A DNA stretch of 7,736 bases, from the NCBI GenBank assembly GCA_945827565.1, contig CALZNR010000053.1:1-7736 (forward strand), given 5' to 3'. The DNA comes from an uncultured Prevotella sp. Its GTDB lineage: Bacteria > Bacteroidota > Bacteroidia > Bacteroidales > Bacteroidaceae. Numbering within the stretch: the stretch's first letter is position 1; every line of letters starts with the position of its first letter. The notes under the pieces were generated by a model. It had not been told where the DNA came from and did no database searches. It saw nothing but the letters and a program-made list of their open reading frames with translations. Below, piece after piece: positions 1-6,370 of the stretch. Made by a program: the position numbers and the translations under genes.

Positions 1-31
1 GTCGGCAGCGTCAGATGTGTATAAGAGACAG
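1..31 (+). other. Nextera read-1 adapter (non-genomic)
   Basis: These bases match the Illumina Nextera read-1 adapter lacking its first two bases. Positions 13-31 are the 19-bp engineered Tn5 mosaic end AGATGTGTATAAGAGACAG. This is library sequence left in the assembly, not host DNA, so genomic sequence begins at about base 32. It should be trimmed, and it must not be read as evidence for a Tn5-family transposon in the organism. Confidence 0.98.
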
Positions 32-97
32 ATGCTGGTCAATAATCCAACCTTTTTAGACTTGTAACTATCTGATAATCAGTGTTCTTTTCAAGAT

Positions 98-171
98 TTT
101 CGTTCTAAGGCACAATCTCGGTGCGGGCTTCATTATAGTCCACAGCGAGGAAAAAGTGCCTCAGAACGAAA
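98..171 (-). repeat. Long hairpin: 16-bp inverted repeat, 42-nt loop
   Basis: Bases 98-113 (TTTCGTTCTAAGGCAC) are complementary to 156-171 with a single exception, A108 opposite C162. If transcribed from the minus strand that position becomes a G-U wobble, so the stem would pair throughout, which suggests any RNA is read leftward. The 42-base loop has a short inner complementarity (CTCG at 117-120 with CGAG at 146-149). Neither strand has a T-run after the stem, so an ordinary intrinsic terminator is unlikely. It could be a palindromic intergenic repeat unit, a small structured RNA or a processing site; the sequence alone does not decide. Confidence 0.6.
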
Positions 172-230
172 TTGCATAAATATGCAGTTTAACAATTCAA
201 GTACAAGATTCAATATATATTAACAAAATC

Positions 231-250
231 AACCTCTCCAAACCTCTCCA
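231..250. repeat. Exact tandem duplication of a 10-mer
   Basis: The unit AACCTCTCCA occurs twice back to back and is followed by A, so the second copy runs on into AAGG. On the minus strand it reads as repeated GGAGAGGTT, purine-rich and similar to a ribosome-binding sequence, but no start codon with a credible gene follows it. The two exact copies could reflect replication slippage. Confidence 0.8.
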
Positions 251-339
251 AGGAAATAGAAAAGTGACTCGCTATTTCTGGCACGGGGTGCTCACTCATG
301 CGATAGTCGATATTTGCCCTGTGAGCCCTACTATGCTGA

Positions 340-369
340 TGGCAGCGTGGCACACGTGTGCTCTGCCAC
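340..369. repeat. Nested self-complementary segment
   Basis: Bases 350-361 form the perfect 12-bp palindrome GCACACGTGTGC. It is enclosed by TGGCAG (340-345) and its complement CTGCCA (363-368). An alternative pairing of GTGGCA (347-352) with TGCCAC (364-369) is also possible, so the segment has at least two mutually exclusive folds. It lies 70-99 bases beyond the pyrI stop codon on the minus strand. There is no T-run on either side, so terminator function is not supported by the usual criteria. Confidence 0.5.
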
Positions 370-438
370 CATCCAGAATAGTCATGCCGCTTGCTTCTTC
401 AGGCTGCCCGCTTACGAACTGACAAACAATGCTCAGCA

Positions 439-897
439 CTAAACCAGTTCCACATTATTCATATCTTGCTCCTTGTCGCAGTAGTGACACCTCAGAATAC
501 CTTGCTCCTTATTGACCACATGAAACAGGGTGGTCATAGGTTCATTGTTGGTAATACATTTGGGATTGTTGCATTTCACAATGCCCTTTAATTCCGAAGG
601 TGTGGTGGCTGTTTTCTTTTCCACCACTTCATAATCCTTGATGATATTCAGCACGATATTGGGTGCCACCACAGAGAGACGTGAGATCTCTTCATCAGAG
701 AAGAACTTGTCTTCTACCTTGATAATACCCTTGCGCGTGAGCTTCTTGGAGTGATAGTTATAACCAATGGTGACGGGGGTGGACAATTGCTCCAAGCCCA
801 AAAGAGACACTACTTGATAGGTTTTTTCGGTGGGGATATGGTCAATCACAGTGCCGTTTTTGATGGCGGCAACCAACATTTCTTTCTTGTTGTTCAT
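439..897 (-). CDS. pyrI: Aspartate carbamoyltransferase regulatory chain PyrI
   Basis: This is the regulatory subunit of cytosolic aspartate carbamoyltransferase. In the enterobacterial enzyme the equivalent chain binds nucleotide effectors in its N-terminal domain and docks to the catalytic trimers through a C-terminal zinc domain. The length, 152 residues, is almost that of E. coli PyrI (153). The zinc-binding cysteines are all present at C109, C114, C137 and C140, in the expected Cys-x4-Cys ... Cys-x2-Cys arrangement. The N-terminal part (around residues 8-90, with the run NGTVIDHIP near residue 14) matches the effector-binding domain. The ATG lies only 8 bases after the pyrB stop codon, so it is surely co-transcribed and probably translationally coupled. 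No intact neighbour follows it before the contig edge. Whether CTP or ATP regulates this enzyme is inferred from the family. Confidence 0.97.
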   Translation of the reverse strand: MNNKKEMLVAAIKNGTVIDHIPTEKTYQVVSLLGLEQLSTPVTIGYNYHSKKLTRKGIIKVEDKFFSDEEISRLSVVAPNIVLNIIKDYEVVEKKTATTPSELKGIVKCNNPKCITNNEPMTTLFHVVNKEQGILRCHYCDKEQDMNNVELV

Positions 898-905
898 AAT
901 TCTTT

Positions 906-1853
906 CTAATCAATGATGGTTGAATCGTTCTTGATGTCTTCCAATGTGATGCCAAGCACATCGCAGAATATGGCCTGACGGGCAAACAATCCGTTGTGTG
1001 CCTGCTGAATATAATAGGCATGTGGATTGTCGTCCACATCGTAGTTGATTTCGTTTACTCGTGGCAGGGGGTGCAGAATCTTCATGTTGGGTTTGGCACT
1101 ACCCAGCATGTCGTTCTTCAGAATGTATATATTCTTCACCCGTTCGTATTCCATCAAATCTGAGAAGCGCTCTTTCTGTACTCGTGTCATATACAATATG
1201 TCTGCATCCGCAATCAGTTTTTCATTGAAGGCAGTATGCTCCTGGAATTTGATACCATATTCCTTACAATAGAGCTTATACTCGTTGGGCATTGACAGTT
1301 CTTTGGGTGCCACGAAATGGAACGTGGGGTTGAAATGCCTCATCGCCATGATCAGTGAATGAACAGTTCTGCCATATTTCAAGTCACCTACCAGATAGAT
1401 ATTCAGGTTTTCCAAAGTGCCTTGGGTTTTGTATATGGAGTAGAGGTCAAGCATGCACTGCGAGGGATGCTGATGTGCGCCGTCACCTGCATTGACGATG
1501 GGCACGGGAGACACCTCGGAAGCATACTGGGCAGCTCCTTCAATGTAGTGGCGCATCACAATAACGTCTGCATAATTGCCCACCATGAGAATCGTGTCTT
1601 TCAATGTCTCACCTTTCGTGCCACTGGTTATCTTGGGATCTGCAAAACCGATGACACGTGCCCCAAGGCGGTTGGCAGCGGTTTCAAAACTCAATCTGGT
1701 ACGTGTAGATGGTTCAAAGAACAAGGTTGCGATTACTTTGCCCTTCAACAATTCACGATTGGGGTGACATTCAAATTCTTTTGCCATTTCAATCAGATAA
1801 AGAATCTTGTCTTTAGTGATATCAGCAATAGTGACAAAATTATGTTTGTTCAT
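906..1853 (-). CDS. pyrB: Aspartate carbamoyltransferase catalytic chain PyrB
   Basis: PyrB joins carbamoyl phosphate and L-aspartate to give N-carbamoyl-L-aspartate, the committed step of pyrimidine synthesis, in the cytosol. The 315-residue length is normal for the family (E. coli about 310). The carbamoyl-phosphate motif FEPSTRTR is at residues 46-53. Other active-site residues by comparison with E. coli are K80 (TKGET), R101, H129 in QHPSQ, R162 (YGRT), R224 and Q226 (TRVQ), and the HPLPRV loop at 261-266. The position equivalent to E. coli Ser80 is T76 in my alignment, with S77 beside it. The ATG at 1851-1853 begins a normal N-terminus and no Shine-Dalgarno sequence precedes it. The gene leads a two-gene operon with pyrI and diverges from the PBP gene. 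Confidence 0.98.
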   Translation of the reverse strand: MNKHNFVTIADITKDKILYLIEMAKEFECHPNRELLKGKVIATLFFEPSTRTRLSFETAANRLGARVIGFADPKITSGTKGETLKDTILMVGNYADVIVMRHYIEGAAQYASEVSPVPIVNAGDGAHQHPSQCMLDLYSIYKTQGTLENLNIYLVGDLKYGRTVHSLIMAMRHFNPTFHFVAPKELSMPNEYKLYCKEYGIKFQEHTAFNEKLIADADILYMTRVQKERFSDLMEYERVKNIYILKNDMLGSAKPNMKILHPLPRVNEINYDVDDNPHAYYIQQAHNGLFARQAIFCDVLGITLEDIKNDSTIID

Positions 1854-1887
1854 TGACTTAGATTGTATGATTGTTGTAAATACGGTG

Positions 1888-1895
1888 CTAAGTTA
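1888..1895 (-). promoter_or_regulatory. Possible pyrBI promoter -7 element
   Basis: On the minus strand these bases read TAACTTAG, one mismatch from the Bacteroidota primary-sigma -7 consensus TAnnTTTG, and they lie 34 bases upstream of the pyrB start codon. No good -33 TTTG is present at the usual distance; the nearest candidate is TATGG at about 1918-1922. The call rests on one imperfect octamer in AT-rich DNA and is weak. No pyrimidine-type attenuator hairpin is visible in the short leader this promoter would give. Confidence 0.35.
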
Positions 1896-1914
1896 GCGAT
1901 TTATTCTGATTAAA

Positions 1915-1947
1915 TTGCCATAATCTGAAGGAAAAACACTATTTTTG
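1915..1947 (+). promoter_or_regulatory. Promoter of the PBP gene (Bacteroidota type)
   Basis: TATTTTTG at 1940-1947 fits the -7 consensus TAnnTTTG fully. TTG at 1915-1917 is a plausible -33 element with a 22-base spacer, slightly long. By the usual geometry transcription would start near 1952-1955, only 6-9 bases before the ATG at 1961. The message would then have almost no leader, consistent with the absence of any Shine-Dalgarno sequence. The start position is inferred. Confidence 0.55.
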
Positions 1948-1960
1948 CATAAAATTGGCT

Positions 1961-4282
1961 ATGAGAAAGATTTTCATTATCACACTATGGGCGTTGCTGG
2001 TAATTTCTGCAATAGGCATATACATTGCTTTTAATGCCATTGCCAGTGGGAAGATTGGCTATATGCCTCCAGTGGAAGATCTACAGAACCCTATAAACCG
2101 ATTTGCCACGCAAATCTATTCTTCTGACATGAAGATTATCGGCACGTGGAATTATAATAAGGAGAACAGGGTTTGTGTAGAGTATTCCAAATTGCCAACA
2201 TCGTTGGTACAGGCACTGATTGCCACCGAGGATGCACGCTTTGATGACCACTCTGGCATTGACTTCTATGCACTGGGGCGAGCCATTGTGAAAAGGGGCT
2301 TGTTGGGGCAGGTGAGTGCCGGTGGCGGTTCCACCATCACACAGCAGCTGGCAAAACAGCTTTACTCAGAAAAAGCCAACAGCGTGATGGAACGAATGTT
2401 GCAAAAACCTATAGAGTGGGTGATTGCCGTAAAATTGGAGCGCAACTATACCAAGGAAGAGATTATTACGCTGTATTTGAACTATTTTGACTTTCTGCAC
2501 AATGCAGTGGGTATCAAGACAGCTGCCAACACCTATTTTTCCAAAGAGCCCAAAGACCTGACCGTTACCGAATCGGCCACCTTGGTAGGATTGTGCAAAA
2601 ATCCCTCGTACTTCAATCCCGTGCGCTATCCCGAGAGATGTCTGGAAAGAAGAAATGTGGTGCTGATGCAAATGCTGAAGTCAGAATACATCACAGAGAA
2701 GGAATACGAAGAATATTGTAGCCAGCCACTCGGACTGAAATTCCATGTGGCGGATCATAAGGAGGGAATAGCCACCTATTTCAGAGAATATCTCAGACAG
2801 TATATAACGGCCAAGAAGCCAGAGCGCAGCAGGTATCCCTCGTGGAACATGGCAAAATATGTTACAGATTCCATCAACTGGGAAAATGACCCGCTGTATG
2901 GATGGTGCAACAAGAACAAGAACAAAGAGGGAAAACCATACAATATCTATTCTGACGGACTGAAGGTATATACCACCATAGATTCCAGGATGCAACAATA
3001 TGCCGAGCAGGCTGTGTATGAACATGTAGTGAAATTTCTGCAACCTGCATTTGACAAGGAGAATGGCAACAAGGCGAATGCTCCTTTCTCTGGAAAACTG
3101 ACAGAGGCACAGGTGAGAGGAATATTGAACCGCTCTATCAGACAGACGGAAAGATACAGGCTGATGAAAGAGGCAGGGGCTACGGAAGACGAAATATACC
3201 AAGCCTTTAAAAAGCCCGTAGAAATGTCGGTATTTACCTACCATGGCGAGGTGGATACCGTGATGTCGCCCTTAGATTCCATACGCTATTATAAGAAGTT
3301 TTTGCGCTGTGGCTTTATGAGCATGAGCACCAAAGACGGAAGCGTCAAAGCGTATGTGGGCGGACTGGATATTGTGCACTTCAACTACGACATGTGCATG
3401 GAAGGCAGGAGGCAAGTGGGTTCTACCATCAAACCGTTCCTGTATTCACTGGCAATGGAGAACGGTTTTTCGCCCTGCGACATGGCACCCAATGTACAGC
3501 AAACCTATTATGTGGCAGGCAATCCGTGGACACCACGCAACGCCAATCATAACAGATATGGCGAGATGGTGACACTGAAATGGGGACTTGCACAATCGAA
3601 CAACTGGATTTCAGCTTATATAATGAGCAGGCTGAATCCACAGGCATTTGTCACTCTTCTTGGGGCATACGGTATTACGAATCCCGACATTCACCCATCC
3701 ATGGCATTGTGCCTGGGACCATGTGATATTACCGTGGCTGAAATGGTGAGTGCCTACACCGTCTTTGCCAATAACGGCATAAGAATAGCCCCCCTGATGG
3801 TGACACGCATAGAAGACAATGAGGGAAATGTACTGGCATCTTTTACTCCCAGAGTAAACGAGGTGATTAGCGCAGAGAGTGCTCACAAAATGCTGTATAT
3901 GCTGAAGGGAGTGGTTGATGGAGGAACCGGTGGAAGAATAAGATACAGGCATAACCTGAAATGTGAGATGGGTGCCAAAACAGGTACTACCAACAACAAC
4001 AGTGATGCCTGGTTTATGGGATTCACCCCCTCACTGGTCAGTGGAGTATGGGTAGGTGGTGACGACCGAGACATACACTTTGACTCCATGAGAATGGGAC
4101 AGGGAGCCACCATGGCTCTGCCTATCTGGGCTTATTACATGAAACGTGTATTTGCCGACAAGACATTGGGCTATGACGAAAGCGAGACCTTTGATGTGCC
4201 CAAAGACTTTGATCCCTGCGGACAGATGCAAGACAGCCTTTCAGTACAAAATGGGGTGGATATAGAAGATGTGTTTGAATAA
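1961..4282 (+). CDS. Class A penicillin-binding protein (PBP1A-like)
   Basis: This is a bifunctional peptidoglycan synthase of 773 residues, anchored in the inner membrane and active in the periplasm: it polymerises lipid II and cross-links the stem peptides. After a short cytoplasmic start there is one membrane segment (about residues 4-27). The glycosyltransferase 51 domain (about 55-240) shows EDARFDDHSG with catalytic E90 and D91, GGSTITQQ at 122-129, K149-x-x-E152, and KEEIITLYLN at 165-174. The transpeptidase domain follows, with S488-T-I-K491 (nucleophile S488), S546-N-N, and K673-T-G-T. All catalytic motifs are intact. A linker and insert at about 360-440 precedes the transpeptidase core. 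I chose the ATG at 1961 over the in-frame TTG at 1955, which would add only two residues and sits at the inferred transcription start. It leads a plus-strand gene run and diverges from pyrB. Acronyms such as PbpC cannot be assigned safely. Confidence 0.96.
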   Translation: MRKIFIITLWALLVISAIGIYIAFNAIASGKIGYMPPVEDLQNPINRFATQIYSSDMKIIGTWNYNKENRVCVEYSKLPTSLVQALIATEDARFDDHSGIDFYALGRAIVKRGLLGQVSAGGGSTITQQLAKQLYSEKANSVMERMLQKPIEWVIAVKLERNYTKEEIITLYLNYFDFLHNAVGIKTAANTYFSKEPKDLTVTESATLVGLCKNPSYFNPVRYPERCLERRNVVLMQMLKSEYITEKEYEEYCSQPLGLKFHVADHKEGIATYFREYLRQYITAKKPERSRYPSWNMAKYVTDSINWENDPLYGWCNKNKNKEGKPYNIYSDGLKVYTTIDSRMQQYAEQAVYEHVVKFLQPAFDKENGNKANAPFSGKLTEAQVRGILNRSIRQTERYRLMKEAGATEDEIYQAFKKPVEMSVFTYHGEVDTVMSPLDSIRYYKKFLRCGFMSMSTKDGSVKAYVGGLDIVHFNYDMCMEGRRQVGSTIKPFLYSLAMENGFSPCDMAPNVQQTYYVAGNPWTPRNANHNRYGEMVTLKWGLAQSNNWISAYIMSRLNPQAFVTLLGAYGITNPDIHPSMALCLGPCDITVAEMVSAYTVFANNGIRIAPLMVTRIEDNEGNVLASFTPRVNEVISAESAHKMLYMLKGVVDGGTGGRIRYRHNLKCEMGAKTGTTNNNSDAWFMGFTPSLVSGVWVGGDDRDIHFDSMRMGQGATMALPIWAYYMKRVFADKTLGYDESETFDVPKDFDPCGQMQDSLSVQNGVDIEDVFE

Positions 4283-4299
4283 TCAGCGGTAACAATACA

Positions 4300-5280
4300 A
4301 TGAAAATAATCAAGTGGGGTTTCATCGGTTGTGGGGAAGTGACCGAAAAGAAAAGCGGACCAGCTTTTAGCGAGGTGGCGGGCTCCATGGTGGAGGCCGT
4401 GATGAGCAGAAGTGAAGTGAAGGCCAGAAAGTATGCTGAACGCCATCAGATACAGAAATGGTACACAGATGCTCAGGAGTTGATAGACGACCCGGATGTA
4501 AACGCAATCTACATTGCCACCCCGCCGTCAAGTCATGCCACATTTGCCATTATGGCTATGAAAGCGGGCAAGCCAGTGTATATAGAGAAACCGTTGGCTG
4601 CCAGTTATGAAGACTGTGCGAGAATAAACAAGATAAGCAGTGATACGGGAGTGCCTTGTTTTGTGGCTTACTATCGAAGATATCTGCCATATTTCCAAAG
4701 AATAAAGTCTATTATCGATGCAGGTGTGATTGGCAAAATCATCAATGTGCAGATAAGATTTGCAGTGCCTGCACCTGATTTGGACTACAATTCTCCCAAC
4801 TTGCCCTGGCGTCTGCAACCAGATATTGCAGGAGGTGGTTTCTTCTACGACCTGGCTCCCCATCAACTTGACTTGCTGCAATATTATTTTGGTGTGATTA
4901 CGGAAGCCAATGGCATCTGTGCCAACAGGGGAGGCCTGTACAAGGCTGAAGATTCTGTGAGTGCCTGTTTCAAATTTGAAAACGGACTGCCGGGTAGCGG
5001 TTCGTGGTGCTTTGTGGCATACAATTCTGCCAAGGAGGATAGGGTGGAGGTAATTGGAGATTTGGGCCAAATCAGTTTTTCAGTGTTCAATTATGCCCCC
5101 ATTGTGCTACATACCCAGAACGGCGAGGAGATCATAGAAGTGTCAAACCCCTCATACGTGCAATTCCCTTTGATAAAGAGTGTGATTGAGCACTTGCAGG
5201 GTATAGGCTATTGCCACTGTACGGCTGTTTCGGCCACTCCCGTGAATTGGGTAATGGACAGAATATTGGGTAAGTTTTAA
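4300..5280 (+). CDS. Gfo/Idh/MocA family oxidoreductase
   Basis: This is a predicted cytosolic NAD(P)-dependent oxidoreductase of 326 residues, typical for the family, acting on an unidentified substrate, commonly a sugar or cyclic polyol. The N-terminal Rossmann fold begins at once with G7-F-I-G10-C-G12-E-V, and the ATPPSSH segment is at residues 73-79. The family hallmark EKP is at 96-98, where the lysine is the usual cofactor or catalytic residue. The C-terminal domain carries GGGFFYDLAPHQLD at 178-191, giving the D184-xxx-H188-xx-D191 pattern of active members. No signal peptide is present. It begins 17 bases after the PBP stop codon, so co-transcription is likely, but nothing in the sequence links it to cell-wall chemistry. 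The substrate is unknown. Confidence 0.92.
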   Translation: MKIIKWGFIGCGEVTEKKSGPAFSEVAGSMVEAVMSRSEVKARKYAERHQIQKWYTDAQELIDDPDVNAIYIATPPSSHATFAIMAMKAGKPVYIEKPLAASYEDCARINKISSDTGVPCFVAYYRRYLPYFQRIKSIIDAGVIGKIINVQIRFAVPAPDLDYNSPNLPWRLQPDIAGGGFFYDLAPHQLDLLQYYFGVITEANGICANRGGLYKAEDSVSACFKFENGLPGSGSWCFVAYNSAKEDRVEVIGDLGQISFSVFNYAPIVLHTQNGEEIIEVSNPSYVQFPLIKSVIEHLQGIGYCHCTAVSATPVNWVMDRILGKF

Positions 5281-5308
5281 ATCGTTTGTTTGGCAAGTTT
5301 ATTTACCG

Positions 5309-6367
5309 ATGTACTGGAGACGTTGTTGGGCATTATTACTGATTCTGTTGGGGCCGTCAATCATCATGGTGGCGCAAGAGAGTCCGCGTAAGCTGAGCAA
5401 ACTGCGTCGTATCATCAGGGAATTCAGTGCAATAGATGAAAACTACATCGAACCGCAACATTACAACTTCACGGCAATGGTGCAGAGCACATACACCTAC
5501 GACATATACCGTTTGTCGAGCAATAACGGGCAAACTATTACATTGTCGCCTGATGCCAGTCTGAAGGTGGGACCTTATTTTGGTTGGCGCTGGTTCTTCT
5601 TAGGATATACTTTTCAGATAAAGAATCTTGGTTTCAATAGTGGTGAACTGCGCAAGGAGTTTGACTTCAGTATTTACAGTTCGCAAATAGGCATAGACCT
5701 GTACTACCGGCGCACTGGAAGCGACTACAAGATACGTGATGTGAGTCTTGGAACAGAGATAGATGCGACACGTGTGGAAGGTGCAGCATTTGATGGCATC
5801 AGTGTAGGGATTACTGGCGTTAATCTTTACTACATATTCAATCACCGCAGGTTTTCTTATCCAGCAGCTTTTTCTCAAAGTACATGCCAGAAAATAAGTT
5901 GCGGTTCATGGATATGCGGTATAGGATATCTGTCCAATAGTTTGGACTTTGATTCAGACAAGTTTAAGCAAATCATATCAGAGAAAACCAACAATGATGT
6001 TGTGCCCATTGATAGTGGCCTGATGTTCAATAGTGTCAAGTACTACGACATCAATGTTTCTGGAGGATATGCCTATAACTGGGTGTTTGCAAAACGCTGC
6101 CTGTTTTGCGCCAGTGCCCAGTTGGCACTATCATATAAAGGAGCACGAGGCGTTGCCGGAGAAAAGGGTGACAGGAATTTCAATCTGGACCACTTTAATT
6201 TAGATGGCATAGGCCGGTTTGGCATAGTATATAACAACACCAAGTGGTATGTTGGTGCCAGTGCCATCGTTCACTCATACAATTATCGCAAAGAGCGCTT
6301 TGCCACCAACAACATCTTTGGCAGTCTGAATATATATGCAGGGTTTAACTTTGGGAAAAAACGTTGA
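5309..6367 (+). CDS. DUF4421 protein, probable outer-membrane barrel
   Basis: A secreted protein of 352 residues that I assign to the Bacteroidota-specific DUF4421 family from its overall pattern, such as the blocks around FTAMVQSTYTYDIYRL (54-69), LKVGPYFGWRWFFLGY (85-100) and GISVGITGVNLYYIFN (163-178). Residues 1-23 form a signal peptide (WRR, then a hydrophobic run, then likely cleavage after VAQ). The mature part has many alternating aromatic and polar strands, ending in an amphipathic strand (about 337-348), which suggests an outer-membrane beta barrel. The chain ends in KKR rather than a terminal aromatic residue. Five cysteines (193, 198, 203, 264, 267) are unusual for such a barrel. 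No enzymatic motif is visible and the family's function is unknown. It starts 28 bases after the oxidoreductase and ends 3 bases before the DUF1460 gene. Confidence 0.82.
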   Translation: MYWRRCWALLLILLGPSIIMVAQESPRKLSKLRRIIREFSAIDENYIEPQHYNFTAMVQSTYTYDIYRLSSNNGQTITLSPDASLKVGPYFGWRWFFLGYTFQIKNLGFNSGELRKEFDFSIYSSQIGIDLYYRRTGSDYKIRDVSLGTEIDATRVEGAAFDGISVGITGVNLYYIFNHRRFSYPAAFSQSTCQKISCGSWICGIGYLSNSLDFDSDKFKQIISEKTNNDVVPIDSGLMFNSVKYYDINVSGGYAYNWVFAKRCLFCASAQLALSYKGARGVAGEKGDRNFNLDHFNLDGIGRFGIVYNNTKWYVGASAIVHSYNYRKERFATNNIFGSLNIYAGFNFGKKR

Positions 6368-6370
6368 GTT

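Larger units (their letters stand above)
32..438. other. Gene-free stretch downstream of pyrI
   Basis: About 400 bases between the left adapter and the end of pyrI have no reading frame with protein-like composition or recognisable similarity. The stretch holds a 16-bp imperfect inverted repeat (98-113 with 156-171), an exact 10-bp tandem duplication (231-250), and several shorter hairpins crowded into 252-369. It lies 3' of the minus-strand pyrB-pyrI operon, so it may be the operon's 3' untranslated region, an intergenic repeat region, or a structured RNA. I recognise no riboswitch, tRNA, tmRNA or other named RNA in it on either strand. Confidence 0.6.

Noticed and set aside
13..31. Tn5 or related transposon end
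   Set aside because: The 19-bp mosaic end is the engineered one of the library kit; it continues into the rest of the Nextera adapter and is mirrored by the adapter at the right end.
98..171. Integron attC site
   Set aside because: The arms lack the paired GTTRRRY and RYYYAAC core sites, and no integron integrase or gene cassette is present.
340..369. Intrinsic terminator for pyrBI
   Set aside because: The hairpin is strong, but no T-run follows it on either strand.
296..385. 29-codon minus-strand frame after pyrI, starting MTILDGGRAH
   Set aside because: It is short, has no ribosome-binding signal, and coincides with the palindromic block; I see no similarity to a known peptide. A plus-strand 29-codon frame at 333-422 was rejected for the same reasons.
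1359..1856. 165-residue open frame on the plus strand opposite pyrB
   Set aside because: It is entirely antisense to a clear pyrB with all catalytic motifs, has no family resemblance, and its composition is that of a shadow frame.
2681..3244. 187-residue open frame on the minus strand inside the PBP gene
   Set aside because: It is antisense to an intact PBP coding sequence, with a composition rich in F, H, C and R typical of a shadow frame and no recognisable domain.
4528..5070. 180-residue open frame on the minus strand inside the oxidoreductase gene
   Set aside because: It is antisense to a well-supported Gfo/Idh/MocA gene and has no independent evidence.
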